From Acidimicrobiia bacterium (GTDB taxonomy: Bacteria > Actinomycetota > Acidimicrobiia > IMCC26256 > JAGNEX01): DNA of 64,000 nucleotides. Below, one piece after another: positions 55,114-63,938 of this stretch (position 1 is its first letter; each line of letters opens with the position of its first letter). The position numbers were made by a program, and so were the translations under genes. Below the pieces are notes generated by a model. The model was not told where the DNA came from and did no database searches. It saw only the letters and a list, made by a program, of their open reading frames with translations. The stretch lies in contig JACJWE010000001.1 of the NCBI GenBank assembly GCA_020637365.1, forward strand, positions 1,394,001 through 1,458,000, in the 5' to 3' direction.

Positions 55114-55127
55114 CGAACAAGTGTTCG
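55114..55127 (-). promoter_or_regulatory. LexA (SOS) box in front of imuA'-imuB
   Basis: CGAACAAGTGTTCG is a perfect palindromic-core SOS box (GAAC-N4-GTTC), immediately upstream of the ATG at 55112. It overlaps the longest possible reading frame of imuA', which argues for the shorter start. Confidence 0.85.
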
Positions 55128-55179
55128 CATGCCGCAAGGCGGTTGTTCCGCAGAGCCTGCAATCTGCAGCCGTTTGCCG

Positions 55180-56887
55180 TCAGGAGCGACGGGAACGGAT
55201 CGATGCGAAGATCTCATCGAGCGCCGTCATCCCGACGAGGCGGGCCGCTGCGACATAGAACACAGCGCCCGCAAACACCCCGCCGATGACCACGACGCCG
55301 GTCGCCATCCGCGACGCTGACTCCGGGTCGAAGCCATTGGGTGCGACGACCGCCATGATCGCCAACAGACCAGCCACCATCACCGCACACGACACCAGAA
55401 CTCGACCGCCGAAAACCATCATCTTCCGATCAAAGATCGAGCCGATACGCCGCCGCAGAATCATGACGGCGACCACCGCCGAAATGGTGTACGCCAGCCC
55501 ATAGGACAACCCCAAGCCGAACAGTCCATAGAGATGATGTAGCCAAATGCCGAGAACGATATTGAGGCCATTCTCAAGAACATAAAGCCAAAAGATGGTC
55601 TTGGTGTCCTGCATCGCGTTGAAGACTCGCGTCAACAGCAGAAAGGTCGAAAATCCTGGTAGGCCAAGAGCTAAACCAGCGAGTGCGGGCGCCGCTTGAG
55701 ACCACCTCGGATCTAGCAAATAGACGATTGGCTCCGAGAGCAGCGTATAGCCGACAGCGGCCGGAATGATGAGCGCCAGCAGCAGCCGCAATCCGCGACT
55801 GAAGCGCGGCGCGCATGCGATCGAGTTCTTGGGTCGTCCAAAAGGTCGAAAAGTCGGGCAAAAGTGCGCTCATCACCGAGACGGCTATCACCGAATGCGG
55901 CAACATGAACAGCATCTGGGCAAAAGAAATATGCCGACGCCAAGCCGTCTGCATCCTCGCCGCCAGCGCCGCTGCGCGACAGATTGACAACCACCGCTGC
56001 TGCGATCTGATTGGCGATGACAAAGCCAAGGGTCCAGCCCGATAAGCTTGAGCACTTGTTTGACCGCGGGTGGCGTGGTTCCCAATGCCAGCTCCACGGA
56101 ATGTTCGCTCGCTTGACCACGATGATCAGGGTTAATGCTTCGACCAGCACACCGGCGGTCGTCCCGACACCAAAGATCAGCAAACCCGTGGTGTCGCCTC
56201 GCAAGATGCCGACATCGGTCGTGGACGCCGCATAGACGCCGAAGGTCAAAGAGCCCCGATCACCACGAGGTTGTTCAAGACGGGGGCATACATCGGCGCC
56301 GGAAAACGCCGATTGGCATGCAACAACGCCTTAGCCATGGCGATAAATCCATACCCAAAAACCTGTGGCGCAAACAGCATGAGGAGACGAATAGCGACCG
56401 CACGTTCGTCACCAATAGTGGGGTCGGAGTCGCTTGCGGTATAGATGCCTATAACAACGGGCGCAAAGATGACGACCAAGATGCTCGCAACGAGAGCTGC
56501 CGCCATCGTCGCCGACAAAATGGCACCGATGCCCGGGTCGCCGCCTTGTCGCGCCTTGTTCGCGGAACGACGCTCGCGTCTGGTCAACGCCGATTCATCG
56601 ACTAATACTTCATCGGCGCGGGTCATGCGCTCGACGAACACCGGGATCAAGGTTGCTGACAAGATCCCGCCGAGCAACAGCTCAAAGATGATATTTGGGG
56701 CCGTATTTGCGACTAAATACGCGTCGCCAACCGCGTTCCCCTGCACCTGACCGAGGGCGAGCCCCAAGGCTAAAACCCGTAAGAGACCGGTCAGACGGGA
56801 CAAGATCGTCCCGCCGGTCATGATCAGTGTGTTGCGCCCGAGCGAGCCCGAACTAGAGGACCCCGAAGAACTGGACGAATCAGCCAT
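55180..56887 (-). CDS. murJ: Lipid II flippase MurJ (several frameshifts)
   Basis: A MOP-family flippase that turns lipid II to the outer face for peptidoglycan synthesis. The N-terminus has the family signature LGRNTLIMTGGTILSRLTG, then GDAYLVANTAPNIIFELLLG and LSATLIPVFVERM. The C-terminal part runs LLLALIIPAAVGYTLLSEPI, VYLLDPRWSQAAPALAGLAL and TRVFNAMQDTKTIFWLYV. Between about 56,250 and 55,790 the coding signal moves through other frames (LTFGVYAASTTDVG, then WSWHWEPRHP, then AQMLFMLPHSVIAVSVMSAL), needing about five one-base corrections. An extra T near 56250 gives IGALLTFGVYA. Total length about 569 aa, normal for MurJ. The start has AAAGGG upstream. Confidence 0.88.
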
Positions 56888-56918
56888 CGCGCACCCTTTG
56901 GGGAGGTCGACTGTCCTG

Positions 56919-57259
56919 CTAGTTCGACGCCTCAGGTTCAAGTGCGACCGCATCGAGAGCGGAACGTTCATCGTCGTAGTAGACGAACAGATGCGAAATC
57001 GCCTCAGCCATATCGCCTTCGATCTGGTCGAGTCGCAGCGGATCACCTTCGACGGTGACCGCGCTCGAATAGACCGTGACGGCGGTCGCGCCGATGTCGA
57101 ACAAACGGCGCGCCAAGACGTCTGGTGGACGGTCACCCGTCGCGTCGGTGACCTGTGCATACCGCTCGATCTCCATACCGGTGAGCGAGCGATTGCATCG
57201 AACTGCCGGACACCGCGGCGGGTGCCTGGCCGGATCGTGACGTCGATGAGCTGTCCCAT
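56919..57259 (-). CDS. Small conserved-looking protein, function unknown (possible frameshift)
   Basis: The certain part (56919-57176) reads MEIERYAQVTDATGDRPPDV to LEPEASN, about 85 aa, acidic, with LFVYYDDERSALDAV near the end. A second frame directly upstream reads MGQLIDVTIRPGTRRGVRQF and would give a better N-terminus; one added base near 57,190 joins them into about 113 aa. It lies 31 bp upstream of murJ on the same strand and is probably co-transcribed. No family recognised. Confidence 0.5.
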
Positions 57260-57374
57260 GTGCGAATCGTTGGCGATTGGCCACCCTCTGGTCAACTCGC
57301 AGACACAAACGTGCCCGCTCCAGACCCAAGAATCGCGATCTTGCCACGTGCTAACCAGTGGCTAAGGTCGCGAT

Positions 57375-58328
57375 GTGTTCACAAAGGAACCAGCCCGCCA
57401 GGGCGTACACCCCAGGGTTTCCGCAGCGCTCGTCGCTTGGCCGATCCCGCCCGCGGTCCTGCAGTCCGCATTGCCAGCCGGGGTTTATGGCGCTCGAATC
57501 GGCGGCCCGACCTGGGTGGTCATGGGTATCGTGCCTCGTCAAGTAGGTTTCGACCATTCGGTGACAGCCTTTTGGTCGCCGGTGATCGGGCCTGCCGATC
57601 TCCTCGGCGCCTTCGTTCACTCGGTCTGGACCGAAGGCCCTCTCAACGCATGGGGCGCCCGCCGCTGGGCGGGCAGCAGCGGCGGTTGGGCCCGCAGCTC
57701 GCTGAGCTCGATTGCCGAACGGCCTGGGGCACAGATCACGGCCACGTGCCGGTCGCGGGGCGTGCTCTTTCAGCAGACCCCCATTCGGCTCCTCCTCAAA
57801 ACCACCGCGCCAGACCCGGCGGGGCCCAACAAGTTGGCGTTCCCGAGTCCACCGATGGAGACCTCCTCGCCAGCGGAGACCGTGCCGTCTCGGGTGCTCG
57901 ACTCGCCCAGCAACTCCTCGCCTCGACCTTGCCTATATCGACGCGATGAGGCTGGCTTGTCATGTGTGCGCGCCGATGTGCAGATCCACCAAATCATCCG
58001 GGCGACCGTCGGTTCGCGCACGACGCCCCCCGGCCGAAACCCGACGCCGCCCCTGCCCTGGTCCTGGGCACGGATCGCCTCACCCGCGACCGTCAACGCC
58101 AATGCCGCCAAAGACCACCCCATCGCCGCGGTCGGCCGAGTGAGCGTCGAATTGCACCCGCCGTTCCGCATGGGAACCCCCGTACGGGCTCGGATTCCCG
58201 CCCTGTTTCGGATGCAGCGCGCACCGGTCCCGGCCGATCCGCTCTCACCAGCGTCACCGCATATTCAGAGTTTTGCCGAGGCGCTCACGATCGCGGATGC
58301 TCGCTCCACCCAAACCGCCAAAGGTTGA
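57375..58328 (+). CDS. Hypothetical protein upstream of a thioredoxin lipoprotein
   Basis: A 317-aa open frame starting at GTG, with G/C-rich third positions throughout and few rare codons, so it looks genuinely coding. It is rich in Pro, Ala, Ser and Arg and has no clear signal, membrane segment or catalytic motif. The stop is only three bases before the ATG of the thioredoxin gene, which implies one operon. There is no ribosome-binding site before the GTG, so a leaderless start is likely. It may be a lineage-specific protein; no family recognised. Confidence 0.5.
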   Translation: MFTKEPARQGVHPRVSAALVAWPIPPAVLQSALPAGVYGARIGGPTWVVMGIVPRQVGFDHSVTAFWSPVIGPADLLGAFVHSVWTEGPLNAWGARRWAGSSGGWARSSLSSIAERPGAQITATCRSRGVLFQQTPIRLLLKTTAPDPAGPNKLAFPSPPMETSSPAETVPSRVLDSPSNSSPRPCLYRRDEAGLSCVRADVQIHQIIRATVGSRTTPPGRNPTPPLPWSWARIASPATVNANAAKDHPIAAVGRVSVELHPPFRMGTPVRARIPALFRMQRAPVPADPLSPASPHIQSFAEALTIADARSTQTAKG

Positions 58329-58331
58329 ACG

Positions 58332-58991
58332 ATGTCTCTCTCGCTACGTCTTGCCACCGACATTTCTGGATCCACCGACAGCTCGGGGCCGATCCACTCG
58401 TCCAGCACGTCCCCTGCATCACAGGACGCCCCATCTCAGCGGACCCGGCGTTCAACGACACGCCATCGGGTGTTGAGCGCGCTGTTGATCCTCGCGCTCA
58501 TGTGGCTCGCCGTTGGATGTGGCTCCGGTGACGGCGACACCACCTCCGGTGAGGGATCGACCGCCCTCGATGCGTTTGATCTACCCGCCTTGGATGGTTC
58601 CGGCGAACGCATTCGCCTCGAGGACTACCGCGGCACACCGGTCGTTGTGAACTTCTTCGCTTCATGGTGCAGGAACTGTGAACGCGAGTTGCCCGCCTTC
58701 AAGGAGGTGTCGGAGTCACTTGGGGACAAGGTCGCGTTCATCGGGGTCAACACCCGAGAACAAGGTGATGGACTTGCCTTTGTCGAACCGTTCGGACTTG
58801 TTGGCACATGGCCCCTCGCACGAGACATCGGGGGAAGCGACGGACGCGGGCTGAGCGAAGCTATCGGCGCGAGAGGTCTGCCAGCTACGGCCTTTTATAC
58901 GGCCGACGGCGAATTCATAAACGCTACTTTTGGCGAATTAGATGCCGAGCATTTGACAGATCTGATCGACGAAAACCTAGGCGTTTCATAG
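58332..58991 (+). CDS. Thioredoxin-fold (TlpA/ResA-like) lipoprotein
   Basis: A 219-aa exported thiol-disulfide protein. A long N-terminal Ser-rich stretch precedes the hydrophobic signal (VLSALLILALMWLAVGC) with lipobox Cys. The redoxin domain begins AFDLPALDGSGERIRLEDYR, has the active site WCRNC and the cis-Pro loop ARGLPATAF. Such proteins reduce or oxidise extracytoplasmic cysteines, for example in cytochrome c or copper-protein maturation. It is coupled to the hypothetical gene three bases upstream. Confidence 0.92.
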   Translation: MSLSLRLATDISGSTDSSGPIHSSSTSPASQDAPSQRTRRSTTRHRVLSALLILALMWLAVGCGSGDGDTTSGEGSTALDAFDLPALDGSGERIRLEDYRGTPVVVNFFASWCRNCERELPAFKEVSESLGDKVAFIGVNTREQGDGLAFVEPFGLVGTWPLARDIGGSDGRGLSEAIGARGLPATAFYTADGEFINATFGELDAEHLTDLIDENLGVS

Positions 58992-59235
58992 CACCGATCC
59001 CCTGTATCACCGACGGTCGACCAGATTCGCAATGGCCTGGTGACCACCATTTGGCCTCAAATCGATCGACGAATCGACGACTCGGCAACGAAGATGATCC
59101 CAGAATCCGCCCAATAACGCCGATTTAACGACTCGCAAGCGTTCTGATCAGGACTTTTTGATCGAAGTTCTGGAAATGCTCAAGAACACAATAACTGACT
59201 CAATTATTGGTTGAGGATCCACCGATAAGTCAGCA

Positions 59236-60192
59236 GTGAGCAGCACTCGTCGCCCTCAAAGCCGTCATAAGGTATCTCGCCTCCGGGTTTCCCGTGGGCG
59301 GACCTTCACACCTGCCGCATCTCATGCGCAGCGCGGTGAACGTGTCGCACCCGACCCAAAAACACCGTTGCTTTCGGTCGTCATCCCGATGTATCGGGAG
59401 GCCGACCGCATCGAGTCGATGGTCGCTGCGATAGCGCAATGCCGTGAACTTTCACCAGTCGAGGCACCCAGCGGCCAACCAGGTGTTTCAGAGGCCCCCG
59501 GTGCGGGTGAACAGGTGGAGTACATCTTCGTCGACGATGGATCACCCGATGACACCGTCGCGGTCTTAGAGCGCGCGGCGGAGCGACTGGGGATCGCCTA
59601 TGGCCTGCTGCGCCTCCCCCAGAACGGCGGAAAAGGCGCAGCTGTCGCTGCGGGCTCGAAAGCTGCGACCGGAACGTACGTCGCATATATCGACGCAGAC
59701 GTGGCCGTTCACCCAAGCTCGCTGCCACCGCTCGTCGCATATATGGCCGCAAATGACATCGATATCGCTGTCGGCGATCGCACCCACCCAAAATCCCATG
59801 TCGTTCGAGAACGCGCCGGTCGACGAGCAGCGTCCTGGGCGTTCAACTCGTGGGTTCAGGCACTGGGTCTGAGCGACCTCGGCGACACCCAATGCGGCTG
59901 CAAAATCGTGCGGCGTTGTTTTGTAGCCCAGTTATACGCAGGCCAAATCGAGACCGGTTTCGCCTTCGATGTCGAACTTTTGTATCGGGCAAAGCTCGCG
60001 GGCCTCAAGATTTCGTCTGTTCCTGTCGATTGGGTGAAACGAGACGGCAGCACCGTCAGCCCGATCCGAGATGGCATCGCCATGGCGTCATCTGCGCTTC
60101 GGGTGCGCCGGTCAAAACGAATGCATCAGCCCGGACCGCAACGTCTGCTCCACCGCAGGGTGCCTTCCGAGCTGGTGAGACCGGGTCGCTGA
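59236..60192 (+). CDS. GT2 glycosyltransferase, dolichyl/polyprenyl-phosphate sugar synthase-like (ALG5/DPM type)
   Basis: A 318-aa family-2 glycosyltransferase, starting at GTG. Motifs: LSVVIPMYREADRI, then FVDDGSPDDTV, QNGGKGAAVAAG, the DxD motif YIDADVAVHP, AVGDRTHPKSHV and DTQCGCKIVRR. The last motif (DTQCGxK) is characteristic of ALG5-like polyprenyl-P-glucose and DPM-like synthases. It has no C-terminal membrane segments, so it works at the cytoplasmic face. It probably makes the lipid-linked sugar used by the membrane protein encoded next. Confidence 0.9.
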   Translation: MSSTRRPQSRHKVSRLRVSRGRTFTPAASHAQRGERVAPDPKTPLLSVVIPMYREADRIESMVAAIAQCRELSPVEAPSGQPGVSEAPGAGEQVEYIFVDDGSPDDTVAVLERAAERLGIAYGLLRLPQNGGKGAAVAAGSKAATGTYVAYIDADVAVHPSSLPPLVAYMAANDIDIAVGDRTHPKSHVVRERAGRRAASWAFNSWVQALGLSDLGDTQCGCKIVRRCFVAQLYAGQIETGFAFDVELLYRAKLAGLKISSVPVDWVKRDGSTVSPIRDGIAMASSALRVRRSKRMHQPGPQRLLHRRVPSELVRPGR

Positions 60193-60310
60193 TCTGCCCG
60201 AGCAACGCCCCCGACCCCACACTTTCGACCAATAGCCCACCGATCAGAGCGACCCGATCTCCGAGCCCATTACGGCGCGTCGACGGCGCCGACTCCGTAC
60301 ACAGCACGTA

Positions 60311-62656
60311 ATGACACCGAACAAAGCCAAGGACCTAGACACATTGGATACCAAGATCGCGACCTCGGCATTGACACCACGCCCCTCGACTCTCGAACGT
60401 GGCAGCAGCGATGAGGACGCTCACCGAGAGGGTGATCATCGAACGGTAGACGTCAAGGCTGATCATGCCTCCGCCGTTGCTGCGCGTCGCCGAATCAAAT
60501 GGATGCTCGTCGTCGCCATCATCGTGGGGTTGACCTTCCGTCTCTGGATGGCCACGACGACCGACAATGCCGATGCCCGCACGCTGACGTGGGGCTCCGC
60601 CTTCGTCGCTCAAGGATCGACCGACCCGTATAAAGATGTTGTCGAATTTTCTAGCGGTGACCCCATCCCACTGGGTGGGATCCGCTCACTGTCGCTCGCC
60701 CAGGGTTATGTCGGCGTCATCGTCGGTGCGGTACCCCTATGGATTGGCGATCAGCTCGATCTGATCCACCTCGGCAGTCCACCCGACGGACACGACTTCA
60801 GACAAGGCGAGATCTTTGCCTACAAGCTGTCGTACCTCGTCCCCGAGTTTCTCCTGCTAGCGGGCATCTTCATGTTGCTCCGCAAGCCCCGTCAACGGGT
60901 CTTGGGCACCATATTGTGGGCGACGAGTCCTCTGGCGTTTTTCGCTTGGGGGCAGGGGATGCCCGATGTCTGGACCGTCGCGTTTCTGGTCTGGGGAGCG
61001 GTCCTGGTCGACAAAGCCGCTCATGCAACGACCGGAGCGTCACGTGCCCGCTGGCTGGTCGCGGTTATTGCCACGGTCTGTGTTGGCGGCTTCGGCACGA
61101 AACTGCTACCCGCCGCCTGGCTCCTGCCGGTCGTCGTGCTCACCGTGCGAGACGGTCTGATGAGCCGCCGCACCAAGGCCATCGTCTTGACCTCGATCCC
61201 CGTGATCTTCTTGATCGCCTCCGCGCCCTACCACATTTCGGTATTCATGGAGACCAACGTCTTTGAGCGCTTCGAATACGACATGCTGTTTTCGGGCGCT
61301 GGTATCCCGGTTGGCAGCGCGCTCTACCCCGCACAGTGGGGTCTCATGATCCTGGTCGGCGCCACCGTCTGGTTTGCGGTCGCGCGCGACCCCTGGGAAC
61401 GTGCCATCCCCTACATGGGCGTCGTCATCCTGATCATCAGCGCGATGTCGGGAGTGATCACCCACCTCATGTTGTGGGGGCTCGCAGCGGTGCTCTTCGC
61501 CGTACGAAAGAACCCCTTGGGCGCCGTCACCGTCGGCTTTGGATTCGCTGTCGCTGCTGCGTGGCACGTGCTGAGCTATGACTGGCTCACCGGTGTCTTC
61601 GCGAGCGCGATCGACGTCAACTTCGACGTGGGCGGCACCGTCGAATGGTTGAACGGGCACATTCCGATGGTGCGCACCCTCGGCGGTCTGGTCTCATCGG
61701 TGTTGCTGCTCTCGGCACTCGCGATGATGAGCGCATGGATGTTCGGTTGGAGTCGCCCGGTACGTCTCCGCCATGCGGCTGCTGCAGGTGCGGTTGGCCT
61801 CACCGGATTTGTCGTGTGTCTCATCGGTGCAGCGGTTATCGCTGCCGACACTGGCCCGGCCGTCTGGGATTTCGCCTACAAGGCTGCCGACACCGACGAT
61901 GTCATCGCTCTGCCCCCCGGGGAAACCTGGACCTCGACACCGATCGACTCTGATGAGGTCGGCAACGTCATCACCTTCAAACTGCACCGCTCGACCCAGC
62001 CAAGCCTCGACGAACTCGACGTGGCCCTCATCGACGCCGACGGCGAACGCGTCGCTGGAGGAACGATCCCGACCTGGCAGGCCGAACCGAAAAGCGATAT
62101 GGGCCCCGTTGCGGTGCGCTTGGACAAGAACGTCGAACTCGACGGGATGAGGGTGGCGATCACCCGCACCGGACCGAGTGAACGGGTCGTCGAACAGGAC
62201 CGTCAGGGTCTTGCGACGGTCCTCAACATGCCCATCGTCAACATCGAAGCCGACGTGAACCCCAACGGCATCCTCGTCCCGACGGTGACCGTTCGCCACT
62301 CCTTCGGCGGCGAGATGGCCAGCGCTCTGGGTCGTCACCTCGTCGAACCGCAACGACTCCTCGGGATTCCGGCGATCGGCCTGCTCCTCGGCTTGGCATA
62401 CGCGTTCGCGTTACGAAAGCTGATCCCGTTGAACAGCGACATGCCGACCGATACTGACGGATCAACCGTGTTCGAACCGGTTGAGGACGACACCGTCCTC
62501 CCCGATCCTGACGAGGCCGCTCCGCCGTGGCGCATACGCCTGGCGTCATGGATCGCCGCCGGACTCGATCAGGGTTCTGGCGACAGCGCCGAACGATCAG
62601 CCCCCCAAATTCCACAACCAGCGCTGGCTGGCTCCACCACAGGAGGAAACCGATGA
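60311..62656 (+). CDS. GT-C-like polytopic membrane protein (putative lipid-sugar-dependent glycosyltransferase)
   Basis: A 781-aa protein with a cytoplasmic tail (1-65), about ten to twelve membrane segments (VVAIIVGLTFRLWMATTTD to SVLLLSALAMMSAWMFG), an external domain of about 170 residues (from AADTDDVIALPPGETWT) and one last membrane segment (IPAIGLLLGLAYAFAL). The first loop holds several acidic residues (DNADARTLTWGSAFV and DVVEFSSGD), as in GT-C glycosyltransferases, but the canonical motif is not certain. Its gene follows the GT2 gene and overlaps the surface-protein gene by four bases (ATGA). The N-terminal Met at 60311 is the first in frame. Confidence 0.72.
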   Translation: MTPNKAKDLDTLDTKIATSALTPRPSTLERGSSDEDAHREGDHRTVDVKADHASAVAARRRIKWMLVVAIIVGLTFRLWMATTTDNADARTLTWGSAFVAQGSTDPYKDVVEFSSGDPIPLGGIRSLSLAQGYVGVIVGAVPLWIGDQLDLIHLGSPPDGHDFRQGEIFAYKLSYLVPEFLLLAGIFMLLRKPRQRVLGTILWATSPLAFFAWGQGMPDVWTVAFLVWGAVLVDKAAHATTGASRARWLVAVIATVCVGGFGTKLLPAAWLLPVVVLTVRDGLMSRRTKAIVLTSIPVIFLIASAPYHISVFMETNVFERFEYDMLFSGAGIPVGSALYPAQWGLMILVGATVWFAVARDPWERAIPYMGVVILIISAMSGVITHLMLWGLAAVLFAVRKNPLGAVTVGFGFAVAAAWHVLSYDWLTGVFASAIDVNFDVGGTVEWLNGHIPMVRTLGGLVSSVLLLSALAMMSAWMFGWSRPVRLRHAAAAGAVGLTGFVVCLIGAAVIAADTGPAVWDFAYKAADTDDVIALPPGETWTSTPIDSDEVGNVITFKLHRSTQPSLDELDVALIDADGERVAGGTIPTWQAEPKSDMGPVAVRLDKNVELDGMRVAITRTGPSERVVEQDRQGLATVLNMPIVNIEADVNPNGILVPTVTVRHSFGGEMASALGRHLVEPQRLLGIPAIGLLLGLAYAFALRKLIPLNSDMPTDTDGSTVFEPVEDDTVLPDPDEAAPPWRIRLASWIAAGLDQGSGDSAERSAPQIPQPALAGSTTGGNR

Positions 62657-63765
62657 CCACACTTCACGTCGACAGCGCTCAGGTTCGCTTGAAGCGGGTT
62701 CGCCAGATCGCGCGCGAAGCGCTGCTCATCGGGGCGGGCGGTCTGATGGCCGTCGGGCTGTTGTCGAGTCCGGCGGGGGCAGCGTCGACGGTCGATATCC
62801 GTCCGACGACCGGCCTTCGGCCCGGATCGGTTGTTCAGGTGACCTGGAGTACCGATGCCGCCGACAATGTCGTGATCCGGCAGTGCGCAGTCGACAGCGG
62901 CCTGCATTGTGAAACCCGCACCGCACGTTGGGTCGTCTCCAACCCGGAGGCCTCACAAGCCAGTTTCACCGTCCGCAGCGCCATCAACGACGGCACGTCG
63001 ACCTACCCCTGCGATGAAGAATCCGACTGTGTCGTCCAAGTTGGTTTTGACGTCGACACCGACGGTCTCGGGACACGTTCCCAATGGCTCGACGCGGACT
63101 CCATCATGACCGCCGCATTGAGCTTTGACGCCGACGGGGCGTCAGGATCGTCTGGCTACTCCGGTTCGGGCACAAGCGGTTCAAGTACCACAGGCTCAGG
63201 CACCACAGGCTCAGGCACCACCGGCTCAAGCACCACAGGCTCAAGCACCACAGGCTCAAGCACCACAGGCTCAGGCACAAGCGGCTCGGGTACCACCGGC
63301 TCGGGCACAAGCGGCTCAGGCACCAGCGGGGGCGGCTCCGACACAACTGCTGGATCGTCGACCGCCGGCGGCTCGAGCGACTCGAGCGACTCGACCACCG
63401 GCGGATCCTCTACTGGCGGATCCATGACGTCTCGGACCGGTGCTGGCTCGACGGGAGGGTCAGGTTCGTTGGGTCAGTCACCCTCTGCAACCGGTGACAC
63501 GGGAACCGATGCTCAGGTCGCTGGCTCCCGTTCGGGAGTATCCGGTGCTGCCGGTACCGACGGCTCCGCTGAGGCATCCGCTTCGGCCTCGGGAGGTCTC
63601 GGACAGGCGCCGACCGGCGGCGTCTCCCAGGCGGTCAACGGTGGTGAGCTGGCCTCGACCGGCGTCAACGATCTGCCGCTCGCATTTCTGGGCGCTGGCC
63701 TGATCGCCCTCGGTCAGTCACTTCGACTCGGCGCCAACGTCAAACCCGCACGCGCCAGGCGTTAG
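62653..63765 (+). CDS. Exported Ser/Thr-Gly repeat protein with neocarzinostatin-like domain and LASTG anchor
   Basis: A 370-aa surface protein. A signal (EALLIGAGGLMAVGLLSSPAGA) is followed by a domain of about 115 residues with the pattern of the neocarzinostatin family: IRPTTGLRPGSVVQVTW, then QCAVDSGLHC and YPCDEESDCVVQVG (two Cys pairs, probably disulfides), ending ALSFD. Then comes a stalk of eleven GSxT(T/S) pentapeptides and further Ser/Gly/Thr-rich sequence, and a sorting signal (LASTG, hydrophobic LPLAFLGAGLIALGQSL, Arg-rich end). The start is the ATGA overlap with the GT-C gene. The fold assignment is inferred from pattern, and the function is not known. Confidence 0.78.
   Translation: MTTLHVDSAQVRLKRVRQIAREALLIGAGGLMAVGLLSSPAGAASTVDIRPTTGLRPGSVVQVTWSTDAADNVVIRQCAVDSGLHCETRTARWVVSNPEASQASFTVRSAINDGTSTYPCDEESDCVVQVGFDVDTDGLGTRSQWLDADSIMTAALSFDADGASGSSGYSGSGTSGSSTTGSGTTGSGTTGSSTTGSSTTGSSTTGSGTSGSGTTGSGTSGSGTSGGGSDTTAGSSTAGGSSDSSDSTTGGSSTGGSMTSRTGAGSTGGSGSLGQSPSATGDTGTDAQVAGSRSGVSGAAGTDGSAEASASASGGLGQAPTGGVSQAVNGGELASTGVNDLPLAFLGAGLIALGQSLRLGANVKPARARR
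63163..63327 (+). repeat. Eleven 15-bp tandem repeats (GSxTT/GSxTS)
   Basis: Eleven consecutive 15-bp units such as GGCTCAAGCACCACA encode Gly-Ser-(Gly/Ser)-Thr-(Thr/Ser). Units differ by few silent or Ser/Gly changes, which suggests recent expansion. Confidence 0.9.
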
Positions 63766-63910
63766 CCAGCACACTCGCATGGACGAGATTTCGTCACTAC
63801 CCGTACGTAATGGCGGAATTGAGGACGCCGCGAGCGGTGATGCCGGGACGTCGAGACGTGCGCCACGCGTTTGACACCACCCAACTAGAACAGACGGGGC
63901 ATTTCCATGT

Positions 63911-63938
63911 CAGGGCCAAGCCTTCGGGTTTGGCCCTG
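63911..63938 (+). terminator. Hairpin after the surface-protein gene
   Basis: CAGGGCCAAGCC and GGTTTGGCCCTG form a 12-bp stem with one G-T pair and a TTCG loop, a very stable tetraloop. It lies 146 bp after the stop. No T tract follows. The remaining bases to 64000 show no supported gene. Confidence 0.6.

Noticed and set aside
57260..57949. 229-codon alternative frame across the start of the hypothetical gene at 57375
   Set aside because: It is Arg/Pro-rich with poorer third-position pattern; the frame at 57375 continues to the coupled thioredoxin gene.
63163..63330. The 15-bp repeats as a CRISPR or regulatory array
   Set aside because: They are contiguous pentapeptide codons inside a surface protein gene; no spacers.
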